Shown: one piece after another, positions 1-11,069 of the stretch
Layout of the letters: every line of letters starts with the position of its first letter
Numbering within the stretch: the first letter of the stretch is position 1
From: Antedon mediterranea
Taxonomy: Eukaryota > Echinodermata > Crinoidea > Comatulida > Antedonidae
Reading direction: 5' to 3'
Assembly (NCBI RefSeq): GCF_964355755.1
Contig: NC_092674.1
Location: 17,746,501 to 17,810,500 of the forward strand
DNA: 64,000 nucleotides
Notes under the pieces: model-generated
The model's input: the letters and a program-made list of their open reading frames with translations, nothing else
What the model was told of the DNA's origin: nothing
The model's database searches: none
Translations under genes and position numbers: made by a program

Positions 1-1
1 T

Positions 2-481
2 CTGCCCCTTTCTAAAAGTATAATTCGACCTCATCTGGAATACGCAAGCTGTATATGGTACCCTCTCCTAAAAGGTGATTTGGATAAGCTTGAAAGAGTG
101 CAGCGTAGGGCCACTAAAATTATCAAAAGGTTACGAGATAAATCTTACGATCATAGATTAAAAGAGCTTGGATTACCTACACTGAATTACAGAAGGAGAG
201 CGGACATTATACAAGTGTTTAAAATTATTAAGGGCTTGGATGATATTGAAGCCGAAACCTTTTTTGATTTTAGAGAGGACAGTAGAACAAGGGGCCATCA
301 ATTCAAATTAAGAAAGCCAAGAGCCCGACTGAAAATCAGAAGCCACTCCTTTTCAAGTAGAATCGTCAACACATGGAACAATCTATACCACACTACAGTA
401 CAAGCAGAAAAAATTAATGCATTCAAGGATCAACTAAACAAAGACAGAGCAATGGGAGATAAATTTTGCTACCAATTCTAG
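2..481 (+). pseudogene. LINE ORF2 C-terminal fragment (CR1/jockey-like)
   Basis: The frame is open from the left window edge to a stop at 479-481, so this is the 3' end of a longer reading frame. It has the look of the region downstream of the reverse transcriptase of CR1/jockey-like non-LTR retrotransposons: an IIRPHLEYAS-like segment, then LERVQRRATKII, a short LGLPTLNYRRR block and a C-terminal SFSSRIVNTWNNL block. In the family this follows the RT palm and contains no catalytic residues. No methionine start is needed, because the true start lies outside the window. The clade (CR1, L2 or jockey) cannot be settled from this piece. Confidence 0.75.
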
Positions 482-839
482 ATAAATACAGAAGAAATGG
501 AGGGCGTTTAAAATGCATTTGCCTTAATCATGAGCCCGAAGATTCAAGTAAGATTCAAGTAAGAAGTTTATTAATTATTTAGTTATGTTCTATTAGGTCG
601 AACGCCTTTTTATAATCTAGGAGTAAGACTCTAGATTCCTTTCCTTTATCTGTGTCATTAAACCACTGCGACATAGTGGCTACGAGGGCATCAACTGTAG
701 CCAAATTGGGATGTATTTGTCGTGGTTCGGGAATCCTTAATATTGATTTGCTAGGTTTAGACCATTAAGGTTTGGTTTGTGAAGCCATGTATCCCATGCA
801 ACAAAACAATACGCAAGATGAGGCTGTATTTACTCTGTA
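482..839. other. LINE 3' tail, then unassigned sequence
   Basis: Two exact copies of the 11 bp unit GATTCAAGTAA (541-562) follow the LINE stop codon. Short tandem repeats are usual at CR1-type 3' ends, so the LINE probably ends near 563. Nothing recognisable follows up to the gypsy remnant. Confidence 0.45.
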
Positions 840-1091
840 TCATTTATTTTTTCTAATCAGGAACAAACCCTTGATCCAATACACCAATTTCATACGACGC
901 TTTAGAAGTTGTATAGTCCGTTGAACTCCTTGATGAGCCCATTTATCATGACATAAATCTATAAAAAGATTGCGCAAATTAGTAGGCACTAACAATTGAT
1001 GAATTTTACCATGGATATCCTCATTGATCTCTCTATACAGAACTCCAGAAATCTCTCTATAACTTGTCCACTGTCTCAACCAGCCCAACAT
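840..1091 (-). pseudogene. Ty3/gypsy integrase zinc-binding fragment
   Basis: It contains GVLYREI followed by LVPTNLRNLFIDLCHDKWAHQGVQRT, the N-terminal HHCC-type region of gypsy integrases. The usual spacing of the second His and the paired Cys is only partly kept. About 300 bases between this piece and RNase H (1092-1387) carry no matching frame, and the catalytic DDE core is absent. Confidence 0.65.
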
Positions 1092-1387
1092 TCTAGAATT
1101 ACTGTATCTGTATTGTACTAGCGGTCACCAGGACACCATTTTTCCATCCATAATTTCCAGATTTCTCCCAATTCCCTATCTTTCTTCTGACATTCTGCCA
1201 ACTGCTCATGAGAGTAAGAAGGAAAAATAGACAATGCCTTGTTAATATTACGTGATGATTGATCAATTTCAATATATGGTTTACACTTATTAATTGAGGG
1301 ATGAGAATCAACATTTAATATTAAGACATGAAGCGATAACTCCTCGATCTGAATTAAAATCCGTACACACGCTAATCGTACGACGAC

Positions 1388-1894
1388 TTAAAGTATCGGC
1401 ACATTTGTTGCTAGAACCTGGCTTATATTTGATTTCAATACGAACATAGCTAACTGAGAGACCCATCTCATTTCTGTAGCGCCAAGCTTTGCAGTTTTTA
1501 AATGCGCTAAAGGATTATGATCAGTAAAAATGGTAACCTTTGAACCCTGAATGTAAGAAGCAAATTTATCCACCACTGCCCATTTTAGCCCCAACAACTC
1601 TAACTTAAAACTCGATAAATCAGGGTATCGGCATTCAGCACCACGAAGACTTCTACTTGCATAAGCAATTGGATGAAGAGAACCATTAGACTCCTGCAAC
1701 AAGCAAGCACCTAAACCTTTCAAACTGGCATCTACTTCAATAACAAATGGTTCATCAAATTTGGGATATACAAGAACTGGGGGTTTAGTTAAAGCATTTT
1801 TTAATTCAACAAATGCAGCTTCTTCAATTTCAGTCCAACGAAACCTGTGGGCCTTCCCCGCTTGTGTGTCAGACAACCGGGTTACCAAATGCAA
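1388..1894 (-). pseudogene. Ty3/gypsy RNase H fragment
   Basis: This is a Ty3-type RNase H domain, which removes the RNA strand during reverse transcription. FVIEVDASLKGLGA (Asp about residue 55), LELLGLKWAV (Glu about 99) and IFTDHNPL (Asp about 125) supply three expected acidic catalytic residues, so the domain itself looks complete. Its C-terminal end runs into non-homologous residues after WVSQLAMF. It overlaps the RT fragment by 26 bases because of the frameshift. Confidence 0.85.
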
Positions 1895-2171
1895 GGGCGC
1901 AGCAATTACAAATAAACTTTCGATAGTATGAAGAGTCCCAGAAATGATTTAAGTTCAGTAATGTTTTTGGCGTTGGCCAGGTCAGTATCTTTTCTATTTT
2001 CCCATAGTCTACAGCAACTCCAGCAGATGAAATAACATGACCCAAATAGGTTACCTCCGTCTTAAAGAAATCACACTTCTTGCCCTTAACCTTTAACCCA
2101 TACTTATACAATCTAGACAACACATTTTCTAATCTAGATAAATGTTGTTTAAACGAAGAAGAAAATATCAA
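1869..2171 (-). pseudogene. Ty3/gypsy RT thumb/connection fragment
   Basis: It continues the RT in another frame. After the DDILIF active-site strand come HLSRLENVLSRL, a KCDFF block and YLGHVISSAGV, which are standard for the gypsy RT after the YxDD motif. A WPTPKT block leads towards RNase H, but the frame degrades there (SSYYRKFI) and shifts again at about 1880. Confidence 0.8.
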
Positions 2172-3013
2172 AATGTCATCTGAGTCAAATTCATGTCGCC
2201 TAATACATATTCCATTACACGTTGAAATGTTCCCGGGCTATTAGACAGACCCTGCGGCATACGAACAAATTCATACAGTCCCCAAGGAACCCTAAATGCA
2301 GTTTTATTAATAGATTCGTCTGCCATTATAATTTGGAAAAATCCATGAGATAAATCTAAGGTAGAAAAATAACAAGACCCAGTGAGTACTTCTAAAACCT
2401 CATCAATGCGTGGTAGGGGAAATGAATCTTTCAACGTTTGGAAATTCAACTTCCTATAATCAACGCACATGCGCAAAGACCCGTCTTTCTTTTTGACCAA
2501 CACAATGGGACTTACAAAATCGCTCTTGGACGGCCTAATTATTCCTTGGTCTAACATTTCTTGTAACATAGACTTAACACTTGATATCGAATGAGGAGGA
2601 ATACGACTATATGGTAGTCTAATTGGAGTTTCATCTTTTAAATTGATAACATGAGGAATAACATCACACTTTCCAACATCAAAAGCACTATGAGAAAAAA
2701 CATGATTATATTTAGACAATAGGTTAGTCACTAGTTGAGTTTCCACACAATCAAGGTTACCGTTGATAATTACCCCAGGCGGTAACTGTATTAAATAGCT
2801 GGGAAACTTCTGGTAATATTGTTTTTTCAATATTTTAGTAGCTCTGTTGACTGCATTTCGAAGAACATTATATGATTCCATGTCATCTTGTTTCAAGCAC
2901 TCCACTGAAAAATCATATTGATGCAGCTCATGCCATCTAATGCTGCTTAGTTCTTCCGCAAAACGCAGCTTGGCTACTTTGTTGACTAAACGTTTAGAAA
3001 AGATTAGTTTCAC
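2168..3013 (-). pseudogene. Ty3/gypsy reverse transcriptase fragment
   Basis: This 281-codon frame holds the RT fingers and part of the palm of a Ty3/gypsy polymerase. An aspartic-protease-to-RT linker occupies about the first 130 residues, followed by LPYSRIPPHS, VDYRKLN, LDLSHGFFQI (first catalytic Asp) and MPQGLSNSPGTF. The frame then runs into a stop just before the YxDD box. The two active-site aspartates (DDILIF) are present but lie in the next frame at about 2160-2180, so a small indel has broken the enzyme at its active site. The enzyme would copy the element's RNA into DNA in a cytoplasmic particle. This copy is dead. Confidence 0.85.
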
Positions 3014-3060
3014 AGGGGGATCAGTAGCTATAACTACTGACAGACCAAGCGCAGGTTCTA

Positions 3061-4830
3061 TATAAGGAACATTAAATTAGTTGCCAATGTTTGAGTATAT
3101 TAGGTCTAAAGTAGCCTGAGCTCGAGTGTAATTTTATTGTTTAATGAAATAAAATTTTTATTCGGTTAAAATGGATGTGTTAAAAGCAGTATTAGAATGC
3201 AAGGCTCCTAGCTAGGAGGAGGGCTAGGCCTATGCTGCATCACCAGATCCAAGCGATTCAGACTTCAGAAGGGCCCCGCGCCACTAGACAGTAGAGGGAG
3301 AGAGATATACTACCGATCATCGACGTCTTCGCTCAAGAGTGCGTAACTAAAAAAACGGCTATGTCGACTGTTTATGATTTTATGCTCTAGCAAATACAGG
3401 ACATTTGTCGTCCTCCCCTAACCATCATGTTTCGTAAAGTCCCTTGTCACATGCACGGCTCAATAACACATGTACAGAAAGAAGTAAGAACTGGAGTTAC
3501 AATATATACAATTTATTTACACAACGATAACCAAATAAAATAACATAAAAAATATTAGAGATTGGACAATTTAGGAGGTGGTGAAAATTAAAGAACAAAG
3601 ATATAGTCTTACCCAGAATTGCACTATAAGAAGCCAAGTAACATCCACAAATAAGGATGGAGTGAATCTTTGGGTGTAGCTGCTACTGTATTTAAAGGGG
3701 GTAGTTAACTGATCCAATTAGAATACACTGGGTAACACAATTTAAAAATAGAAAGTGGTCTGATAATTATGTTTATGGTAAACATGGTCATCAATATGTC
3801 AGATTGATGACCAAGGAGGGTAGATTCGGACATACCAAAAATAGTTAATTAAAGTCCTAGGTAACTAGACAAGGGAGTAATTATATTCCACAGCAAAAGT
3901 GCACACAGCAATATTTTCATAAACAAGCTAGTACAGTAAACAGCTGTGTTTAAAAACTTTCTGTGGAAAACGCCCTTTAAGACTATATACATAACTAGGG
4001 GTAAAGTAAAATAAAATTAAGAAAAGCATGTTTATCATAACAAATTAAGTGAATACAATATGTCGCATCAATTTAATGTGCTTGAGACCAGGCATCTGCA
4101 AAGACATTATCCTTGCCTTTTATGAAGTGAAAGTCCAAATTATACTCCTGTAACATAGAATTCTCTGATTTTTGAATTTATTTTCTTAATTAAGGTGAGT
4201 GAGTTATTGTTCGTATGTACACTGATAGGAAATTGGTGAATTCTACTAAAAATAGCATAATTGTGTTATTATAAATATGTGGATGGACGTTTATTAGATA
4301 GTTGGGTTGGGTGGGGGGGGTTATTATTCAAAGTGATGTTTTATTGGAGAGGCGTTTATTAAAATGAATACGTACCATCCTAATAATTATTAATACATTA
4401 TTCAATTTAATCATCTTTTGAAACTAACTGCCGTGACAGAGTGGGCCCAAGAAAGAAGACATTACGGCTTGCAACATGGGCAGACCTCTCGGTCTTAACG
4501 GGACACAGGAAGATAGCCTACAGTTATTCCTGCAAGCTTACTCAATAAAACTCAGCTATCGGGATTTCACTCGAAAAATGTCTTATCATCAAATCTCCCT
4601 ATGTAATTTTATAATATTATTCCCCACAATATTCTGATTCTTTATGGCGTATATTTAATTTGATCTTTATTAATTTGCAGTATAATTTCTATTATTTAAC
4701 TACTGTACCTTCACACACGCGCCGCGGTATGTTTTAAAATAAACAAAAAACTGAAATGGCTATGACTAATGGCCAACTTAAGCATAGTTAAGCTTAGTTA
4801 CATTTTTTTTTTCACATTATTGATTGTCTC
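3061..4830. other. AT-rich non-coding stretch, no feature identified
   Basis: No coding frame, RNA gene or clear repeat is visible. A run of G (about 4309-4319) and scattered AGGCCT words are present. Any 5' part (gag, LTR) of the gypsy element should lie here but was not recognised. Confidence 0.4.
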
Positions 4831-4833
4831 CAT

Positions 4834-4975
4834 CCCCGAAACCTCGACTAAGAAATACTGGAATGGTGTCCGGCGGGGGATAGTTTATTACCATTAGTTA
4901 AGGTCCTTGTAAAGCACCTAGAGGGGTCAGTGATCCATTAGGCGCTATATAAATACTGTTTATTATTATTATTAA
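4834..4975 (+). repeat. SINE-like 3' segment with TTA tail
   Basis: It begins with the block CCCCGAAACCT...GGTGTCCGGCGGGGGATAG, which also occurs at 37212-37265 and 37314-37373. It ends with AAAGCACCTAGAGGGGTCA, GGCGCTATATAAATACTG and a (TTA)n run. A GCGCTATATAAAT tail before TTA repeats is common in tRNA-derived SINEs of marine invertebrates. No tRNA-like head is present, so this is a truncated copy or the tail of another retroposon. Confidence 0.5.
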
Positions 4976-5267
4976 GCTCCAGTCCTACTATCTGATTTTT
5001 TTTTCTTCTTCTAAAGGGACACTGTATTGATTGATGGAAAGTGCCTGTTTCCAGTCACCTTTGGGGTCAAATCTATTATTTTAACTGCTCCCTTGTGTAT
5101 ATTAAAAGAGAGAAAATATTTGAAACCAGGTTGTTGCAAGGTGAACTTATCTTAAACCCGGAAATTACTTTGACCGGGAAGAATTGAAATTGAGATGAAA
5201 ATCTAATGTTGAAATCATGAATTTTGTTAAAAAACTCTTTATAATATCTTCCTAAGATAGAAATATG

Positions 5268-5417
5268 GTACAATAGCGTCGATGTGAACACTAATGTTAT
5301 CAAATCTACGTTTCGCGGTACATCTCAGATAGATAAGGTAGGCGGAGATTTGTACCGAAGTTTTTGCATTGTGCTCGCCTATGTCAGAATTAACCATAAT
5401 TTATATATAGATATCCC
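5268..5417 (+). repeat. Dispersed repeat, copy 1 (partner 47769-47924)
   Basis: About 150 bases match 47769-47924 almost base for base, including ATCAAATCTACGTTTCGCGG and GTACCGAAGTTTTTGCATTG. An 8-base gap (TATCCATG missing here) separates the two copies. Both are on the + strand. No coding potential is recognised. Confidence 0.75.
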
Positions 5418-5735
5418 CCCATTCCAAGAAACTGCATCAGTTGTCGTTTATTCTCTGGGACAGGAAATTCGTTGATTGATCGGATCTTGGCGTCAATTGG
5501 TCGGACTTGTCCACTCTCAACTGTATGACCCAGCAGGCCCGTATGCACCATTTATAACGGGGGTGGGGGGGGGGGGTGCGAGCGAAGCGATCAACAATGG
5601 CTGGGGGCCATACCGGACAGGGTCCAGGGGCCGAAGTCCCGGCAAAATTTGCGTTATTTGACGTTCTAAAGACTGATTTAAGACTCTTTGTTGTAGCTTT
5701 GTTTGTATACCATTTGATAATGTAAATTTTGTATA

Positions 5736-5772
5736 CTAGATGGTACGCTCGCTTCGCTCGCGTACCATCTAG
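5736..5772. repeat. Perfect 13 bp stem hairpin, CTAGA...TCTAG
   Basis: Arms CTAGATGGTACGC (5736-5748) and GCGTACCATCTAG (5760-5772) surround the loop TCGCTTCGCTC. The preceding base gives ACTAGA. The flank on the right (ATGGTTCTCGAATACAT) resembles the flank of a similar hairpin at 38709-38735, so both belong to one dispersed family. Confidence 0.7.
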
Positions 5773-7183
5773 GTCGTGCCCACAGATGGTTCTCGAATAC
5801 ATAATAATTTCAGCGTTAAAAAACTGGCGATTTCAAATGTACGTACCGCAGGACAATAATACATGTCGTTTACAGGAACGAATAAATAGACACTGTGATT
5901 TATGTACTCAACTAAAATTAGCACCCTGGGAATTACTTCCGAAAGAGAAACTTGTCACAAAATGAGACCAATTGTTTAAGTCAAATTTAAACAAACTTAA
6001 TTTGTGTTTTGTATGTAACATTGGTTGAGGGATGGGGAAGAGGATGGGTGCAAAGAGGAACAATTTAAAAAAATATTCTTTATCCATTTAGTAACGAAAT
6101 ATTAATTGCTTTCATGTTTTACAAATAATATACCACTAAACACAGTAAAACATTGCGATGTAATACTTTGTTGAAACTATCACCGTCCTAGTCGATTGAA
6201 ATAGTACAGTACATGTAACGATACATCACTACGACGTGTATATGTTTATATAATGTAAAACAATTTGTGAAAACCACCTCAATTCGGGGAAAATCATAAA
6301 TTCGATTTAATCTTCAATACATATTAAATTATCTAACTCAACTTAATTAGTAAACCTAATGGTTTTCAATTGTTTCTTAGAGCCAATTCATACTTAAGTT
6401 GGTTCCTACCCTACCCACCAAAGTTGTTCTGCGTTTAGGGCATGTGATGTACCGTAGGCCTATTCTCTACTGGTTTTACAACGCTACTCATGCCAGTGAG
6501 GGAAGGGTGATGATGTGGGTGGTTTAACTGCAATAAGAAAGATATTTACATAATATACGGCGAGTGAAAACGCTAGCTCATTATCCGTTTAAAAAAAAAT
6601 TATATCCAACCGCTGCAGCACAGATTGAAAACAAAAATGGATCGAATTTCGAGTATACAGTAAACTGTACTTGCCTTAACGACGCCTGAGGGAATAGACA
6701 CTTGTGGAACAGAGATTGGAATGTTCCATTCATCGCAAATCAATATATTTGTATAAACGTATATTAAATCTATCAAAATAGTATTTTTTAAAGAAAATCG
6801 ACCTGTCTTCAACATTATGATGCTGTACTCGAGCTGTTCAACCGGTTTTCAGCCATTAAAAACAATTATCGTAGGAGGAGATAGGAAAATGCGAAGCATC
6901 CTTGTATATTGTCTGCGGGTATTTTTCAAGACGGACATCCATTAGACAGTGTATACCACGATCGAAAAACACCCCTATTTGGGGCAAATCGTTGAACCTA
7001 AATTTGTTGTAATCGTCAATAACTAATTATCGAACTCAATTTAATTAGTAAACAGGGTTACATGAGGTGGTTAAAATCAGTACCGAAAGTACGAACCAAC
7101 TTTATATACCATAGAGTAAACATTCTAGAAATAACGCGCGATTTACCGAATTTTGCCCTTACGTAAATTTATATATAGATATA
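5773..7183. other. AT-rich non-coding stretch, no feature identified
   Basis: No gene or recognisable element is visible. Short open frames here have no motifs and no family resemblance. Confidence 0.4.
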
Positions 7184-7854
7184 TACCGTACTGACGCGGG
7201 TATAAGCCCACCCCCCTCGAACGTGAAATCACGTCAAGTTTGGGGGGTGGGCTTATACCCGAGGATCCAAAAATGCAGATCGTCAAAAACAGCACATGTA
7301 CACTGTGTATTCCACCATGCGAGCGAGCGCCCTCACGTGTACGACGTTGCCTCTAAATACACGAGGTGTAGAGTGTCGGAAAATTAAGCTTATAGTTCGT
7401 GTAATTTATCGTATAATATCTTATTTTAAACATCAATTTAACAAGAATTTATCAAGCAGAAAAGCAAGTATACAATGTTCGTTAAATAGAAATGTACCAA
7501 AGAAATTTAATAAGCTTGTTTATGGCAGCCGATACCAAATAGTGGTTTTCCGTTTTGGCGACTTGTAGCGTCGTGTGTGAAGCGATCTTCGACCGCGATG
7601 GAGTGTAAACAAAACAGGACCGCTAGGCCTCATATGGCCTAGCGTATATTAGCCTAGCTTGGTTATGATCAAAGGTAGGTGTATTCTGTGTATGGACGTC
7701 GCCAAATACAAAATAATGTATTACGACACACACTGTAGATCTTCGAATTAATGGGTGGGCTTATACCCGAGCGCCTCATTTTTCATGAAAATTAGTCAAA
7801 AGTCGGGGGTGGGCTTAGACCCGAGTATGGGCTTATACCCGCGTCAGTACGGTA
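7184..7854. mobile_element. TA-flanked inverted-repeat element (non-autonomous DNA transposon)
   Basis: The left end TACCGTACTGACGCGGG (7184-7200) is repeated as its exact complement at 7838-7854, followed on both sides by TATAAGCCCA-type sequence. TA at both ends suggests a Tc1/mariner-type TA target duplication. The same GGGTATAAGCCCACCCCCC-type arm is also inverted locally (about 7198-7217 against 7242-7261), so the left end alone forms a long hairpin. GGGCTTATACCCG recurs at about 7755 and 7830. No transposase frame is present. Confidence 0.75.
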
Positions 7855-8089
7855 ATGATATTATCTTTAGTTAAACAAGACAAGAAAAAATACCAACCAA
7901 GGAAATAGTGGACCTTTTGGGACTTGGGGGGGTGCGTCTGCACCCAACGCACCCCCCTGGATACGGGCCTGCCCAGATAGTTAACTGTTCCATGGCCAAA
8001 TTCGCATTTTATCAAGTTGACAGTTATGAGTTAGTCATTCAAATAAAGTTCTCAAAATGTTTAGGTGTGCACTCCATGAACTAACTGTA
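7855..8089. other. Non-coding spacer
   Basis: It contains a GC-rich tract with GCACCCAACGCACCCCCC (about 7935-7960). Nothing else is recognisable. Confidence 0.3.
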
Positions 8090-8467
8090 GATGATCAAAT
8101 CATCAATATAAACGTCAATATCTAGTTCATTAATTTTATGTTGAAGTCATGGTGGAGCATTCTTCATTCCGAAGGGCATGCTTTTATACTGGTATAAACT
8201 AGTGCTCGTGGCAAATGCAGATATACGTTTTGCTCTCTCAGTCAGGGGAATTTGCCAGTACCCCTTAAGTAAGTCTAGCTTGCTTTATACATATTTAGCG
8301 TTACCGATACAGAATCGATAAGTCTTATCCGCTTTTGGTACGAGCAGACAAGGAGAACTCCAGTCACTGTTGGTGTGTTCGATGTTGCCATTTTTCAACA
8401 TATAGTCCACTTCTGCTTGCATCACTTTCTCTTTAATGGTAAACTCCATTAATTTCACCAGGAACAT
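8090..8467 (-). pseudogene. Second gypsy-type reverse transcriptase scrap
   Basis: The right part reads as VDYMLKNGNIEHTNSDWSSP followed by CLLVPKADKTYRFC, the entry to an RT fingers domain. To its left another frame gives GYWQIPLTERAKRISAFAT and SMPFGMKNAPP. At about 8100-8115 the active-site strand VYIDDLIIY is readable. At least one frame break lies between these blocks. It differs in sequence from the gypsy element at 840-3060, so it comes from another lineage. Downstream RNase H and integrase are not seen. Confidence 0.75.
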
Positions 8468-9365
8468 CAGAAATGAATTAAAATGTTATTTTAAGCAAAA
8501 TATTTCCTTTTATTCTTTTACAACTATCGGCCATTAATTCCCGAATAATTATAATTGTAACTTTAGTGATGGAAAAGCGTCTGATAATAGTTTGTTATTA
8601 AATTCATTTGATATCTATAATGCTGTTACAATAATAACAGTAATAATTATAATAATGAAAATAATTATAATAATAATAATAATTAAAATAAAATGTCTAA
8701 GTGGAATTATTGTATTGATATTTGTACTTTTTAATCTTTCTCGTTGTAATGGATGATTATGTTTTGCTTTGGAGACCCACTTGATAGTTTGATTCAGTTT
8801 GCTTTTGGGAATCCTGTCTCTCTCTATTGTTTGTTTGTTTTTATATCTGAGACAAAATAAATGAAATGAAATGAACAAATGCTTATTCTCAAGAATGTAC
8901 AATTTTAAAATGCAAAAAATTAATTTCTAATCAACTTTCTTTCTACATATTTCAGGAAATTTGAGCATTTTAACATTTTTAATAAGTAAATAGCACATCT
9001 TGATTCTAAGTATCTGAATTTCTTCAACATTTTAATATGTTGGTCAGACAATTATTATATGTTTCATTTTGATGATGTCGTCATGTTAAAAATTAGAATA
9101 AAAGGTGGGTCCCGTAATTTCACCTATGCTACGCTGTATGTACAAAACAAACTGTTAAATTCAACCAAAAGCACAATACCTGCCAGTTTTACTATTTTTT
9201 TCAGGTAAATAATTCTTTTTTTCATCCAAATTTGGTCAAAGTAAAAACTAGTATGAAACATCAATACAATATATCTTTAAATGGTTTATCAAGTGGAGTA
9301 TCAATCAACATACAAAGCAAGCATTTAAAATAATTTAAAGTTTATCTTTATATCTCATAATTTAG
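8468..9365. other. Intron or upstream sequence with an (ATA)n-rich tract
   Basis: The stretch about 8630-8690 is a degenerate TAA/ATA repeat. About 9060-9130 carries a short minus-strand scrap of the 1.5 kb hairpin family (GATGATGTCGTCATG, GGGTCCCGTAATTTCACC). No earlier gephyrin exon could be recognised here. Confidence 0.4.
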
Positions 9366-9426
9366 GTCATTTATAGGCAAAGTAATCCAATATGCAATAG
9401 TTCCTGATGATATTAATCAAATACAG
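9366..9426 (+). CDS. GPHN: Gephyrin, G-domain exon a
   Basis: This short exon reads SFIGKVIQYAIVPDDINQIQ, which matches the G-domain stretch ending in IVPDEIEEIK of animal gephyrins. The 5' splice site is GT at 9427-9428, and the exon ends on a codon boundary, in phase with the next exon. The 3' splice site is either TTTAG (9361-9365) or TATAG (9372-9376); I chose the first because a pyrimidine-rich tract precedes it. Gephyrin's G domain adenylylates molybdopterin in molybdenum cofactor synthesis. In animals the protein also scaffolds inhibitory receptors at synapses. Earlier exons lie left of the window or were not recognised. Confidence 0.75.
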
Positions 9427-9859
9427 GTATTTCATGTTTCTTTAATCAAAAGGTAGACAATATGTAGGATAGGCCTACCATGTATATCTTATAGGCCTGT
9501 GCATATTTTAATTCCTGATTTTTATACAATTGTACAATACAGTAATATGAAGATTCATGTGATGTAAGAAATAAGCTTAGATGAAAAGCCAATGTTCCAT
9601 TGGAAATAAGTTCATCAGGACTTTCATGAGCAGCGTTACAGTAGTCCTTTTCAGCTAATTGTTATTTTTTACATTCTAATGTTTTTTGGTATTTTATTTA
9701 TTTTTTTAATTTTATAAATATCCATTATGTTTATATGTATTTTGGTTTTTTTTGTAATTGTATATAAATACCAATTATTTTTTAATGAGATGCAAATGAT
9801 TCAAATAATTGATTGAAATGCTCTAAACAAGTTTTTGAATCTATTTGATTTCTTTTCAG

Positions 9860-9949
9860 GAAACATTAATAACTTGGAGCTCTGAAGATATTAATGTAAT
9901 TTTAACGACTGGAGGAACTGGATTCACTGACCGAGATGTAACACCTGAA
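9860..9949 (+). CDS. GPHN: Gephyrin, G-domain exon b (TTGGTG motif)
   Basis: Thirty codons in phase 0, between the acceptor TCTTTTCAG (ending 9859) and the donor GTAAGT (9950). The product [15 protein letters not shown] is followed by [15 protein letters not shown]. The TTGGTG loop plus DVTPE is the diagnostic molybdopterin-binding signature of the MogA/Cnx1G/gephyrin family, and no stop or indel is present. The 433 bp intron before it is the only short intron in the window; the one after it is 12.6 kb. A stand-alone MogA homologue is possible in principle, but in animals this domain is normally the N-terminal half of gephyrin. Confidence 0.92.
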
Positions 9950-10344
9950 GTAAGTAGAAAATACAATTAATAATAAGAATAATAGTAACTAAAGATACTA
10001 TGTTGAGATAGAACATAACCCCAGTCACAGGAATTTTATAATATGACAACATACGTTTTTAACACTGCATGAATTTTATTATTGACCATTGTTTTATTGA
10101 AATTAGCCTACTCCTTACGATTGTATTGTCCCCCCTGAAAAACAATTTTTAACTTTTTTTTTTGTTGAATATGCCATTTTAATGTCACATAATAGTTATC
10201 CACTTTGACCAAAATTACCTTCAGTATCATAGTACTGATATCACTGGTTGATCACATAAACAAACTTTGATGTACAAAAGTAAAAACAATATAAGTAAAG
10301 TAAAATACAACAAAGAGAAAAGTAAAAATAAAATGGATAACTAG

Positions 10345-10998
10345 ATCACTTTGACGAGTTCGGGTTATCCGCGGAAATGCAACATGCACATATGTGAACA
10401 TCGAAAATTATTATGCCATCCTATGACATGAATGAAATATGTTTACAGTGCTGAATTTTATCTATTTCTTGTCATGCAGCATATTAGTTATTACAGTATT
10501 TACAGAATGCACTGTATATGTTATACAGTGTAGATTAAATTAGACACATCTTTAAATCCAATTATTAACACGATGTCGTCATCAAATTGACATACAAAGA
10601 TAAACTTATTTTCAGAAGATAATTATCTAAATAATTACACTGATGAAAATTTGATTATTTTTAAGCACGTAAAAGTGAGATGCGCTTTCTTTTAATCACG
10701 ATGAGCTTTTATGAAAGAATTAATAATTAATTTAACTGACCATATGATGACGTCATGACATCAGATAGACAAAATTTGTATATGAATTCATATCTATTCA
10801 ACAACTTCTATAATAAGTTTTTTTAATCACATTCCGGGTCACTTTTCATTCCGATGATATCTAACTGATTAAAATATACTCTATAGATAAAAGTAACTCG
10901 CGTTCTTCTATTTTTTTTATTAAATTTAAAATTAATTAATATTAAAAATGTAAAAAATTTTAACTCATGTGAAGAAAAATTGATTTAGCAAGAACATA
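10345..10998 (+). repeat. 5' part of a 1.5 kb hairpin-family element
   Basis: It starts with CTAGATCACTTTGACGAG and CGGGTTATCCGC, a version of the family 5' end in which the left arm of the small hairpin is lost. The body continues with the family's ACACGATGTCGTCATCAAAT and GATGACGTCATGACATC words. It breaks off where a second family 5' end begins at about 10999. Confidence 0.75.
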
Positions 10999-11068
10999 AT
11001 AAACTAGAATTTAATTCGTAACTTTGACGAATTATAGGTGATCATTTTTATCATTTGACTGAAATTAA
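10999..11068 (+). repeat. Truncated 5' end of a divergent hairpin-family element
   Basis: It reads AACTAGAATTTAATTCG, then TAACTTTGACGAATTATAGG and TGATC. The hairpin (AATTCG...CGAATT) and the ATAGG junction resemble the subfamily at 39630, but the downstream word is GGTGATC in place of GGTTATATGC. It is cut by the inverted MITE that starts near 11070. Confidence 0.5.
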
Positions 11069-11069
11069 T

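Larger units (their letters stand above)
840..3060 (-). mobile_element. Decayed Ty3/gypsy-type LTR retrotransposon, pol region
   Basis: Reading leftwards on the minus strand, the order is reverse transcriptase, RT connection, RNase H and integrase zinc-binding region, which is the normal Ty3/gypsy pol order. The frame changes at about 2168 and 1880 and again before the integrase piece, so no polyprotein is intact. The integrase core is missing on the left. No gag and no convincing LTR pair was seen on either side. Confidence 0.8.

Noticed and set aside
3230-3420. LTR of the gypsy element
   Set aside because: No second copy of this sequence was found on the left side of the element and no TG..CA ends were convincing.
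5437-5965. Overlapping frames around the G-run and hairpin
   Set aside because: They are caused by a GC-rich tract and hairpin repeat; no family resemblance.
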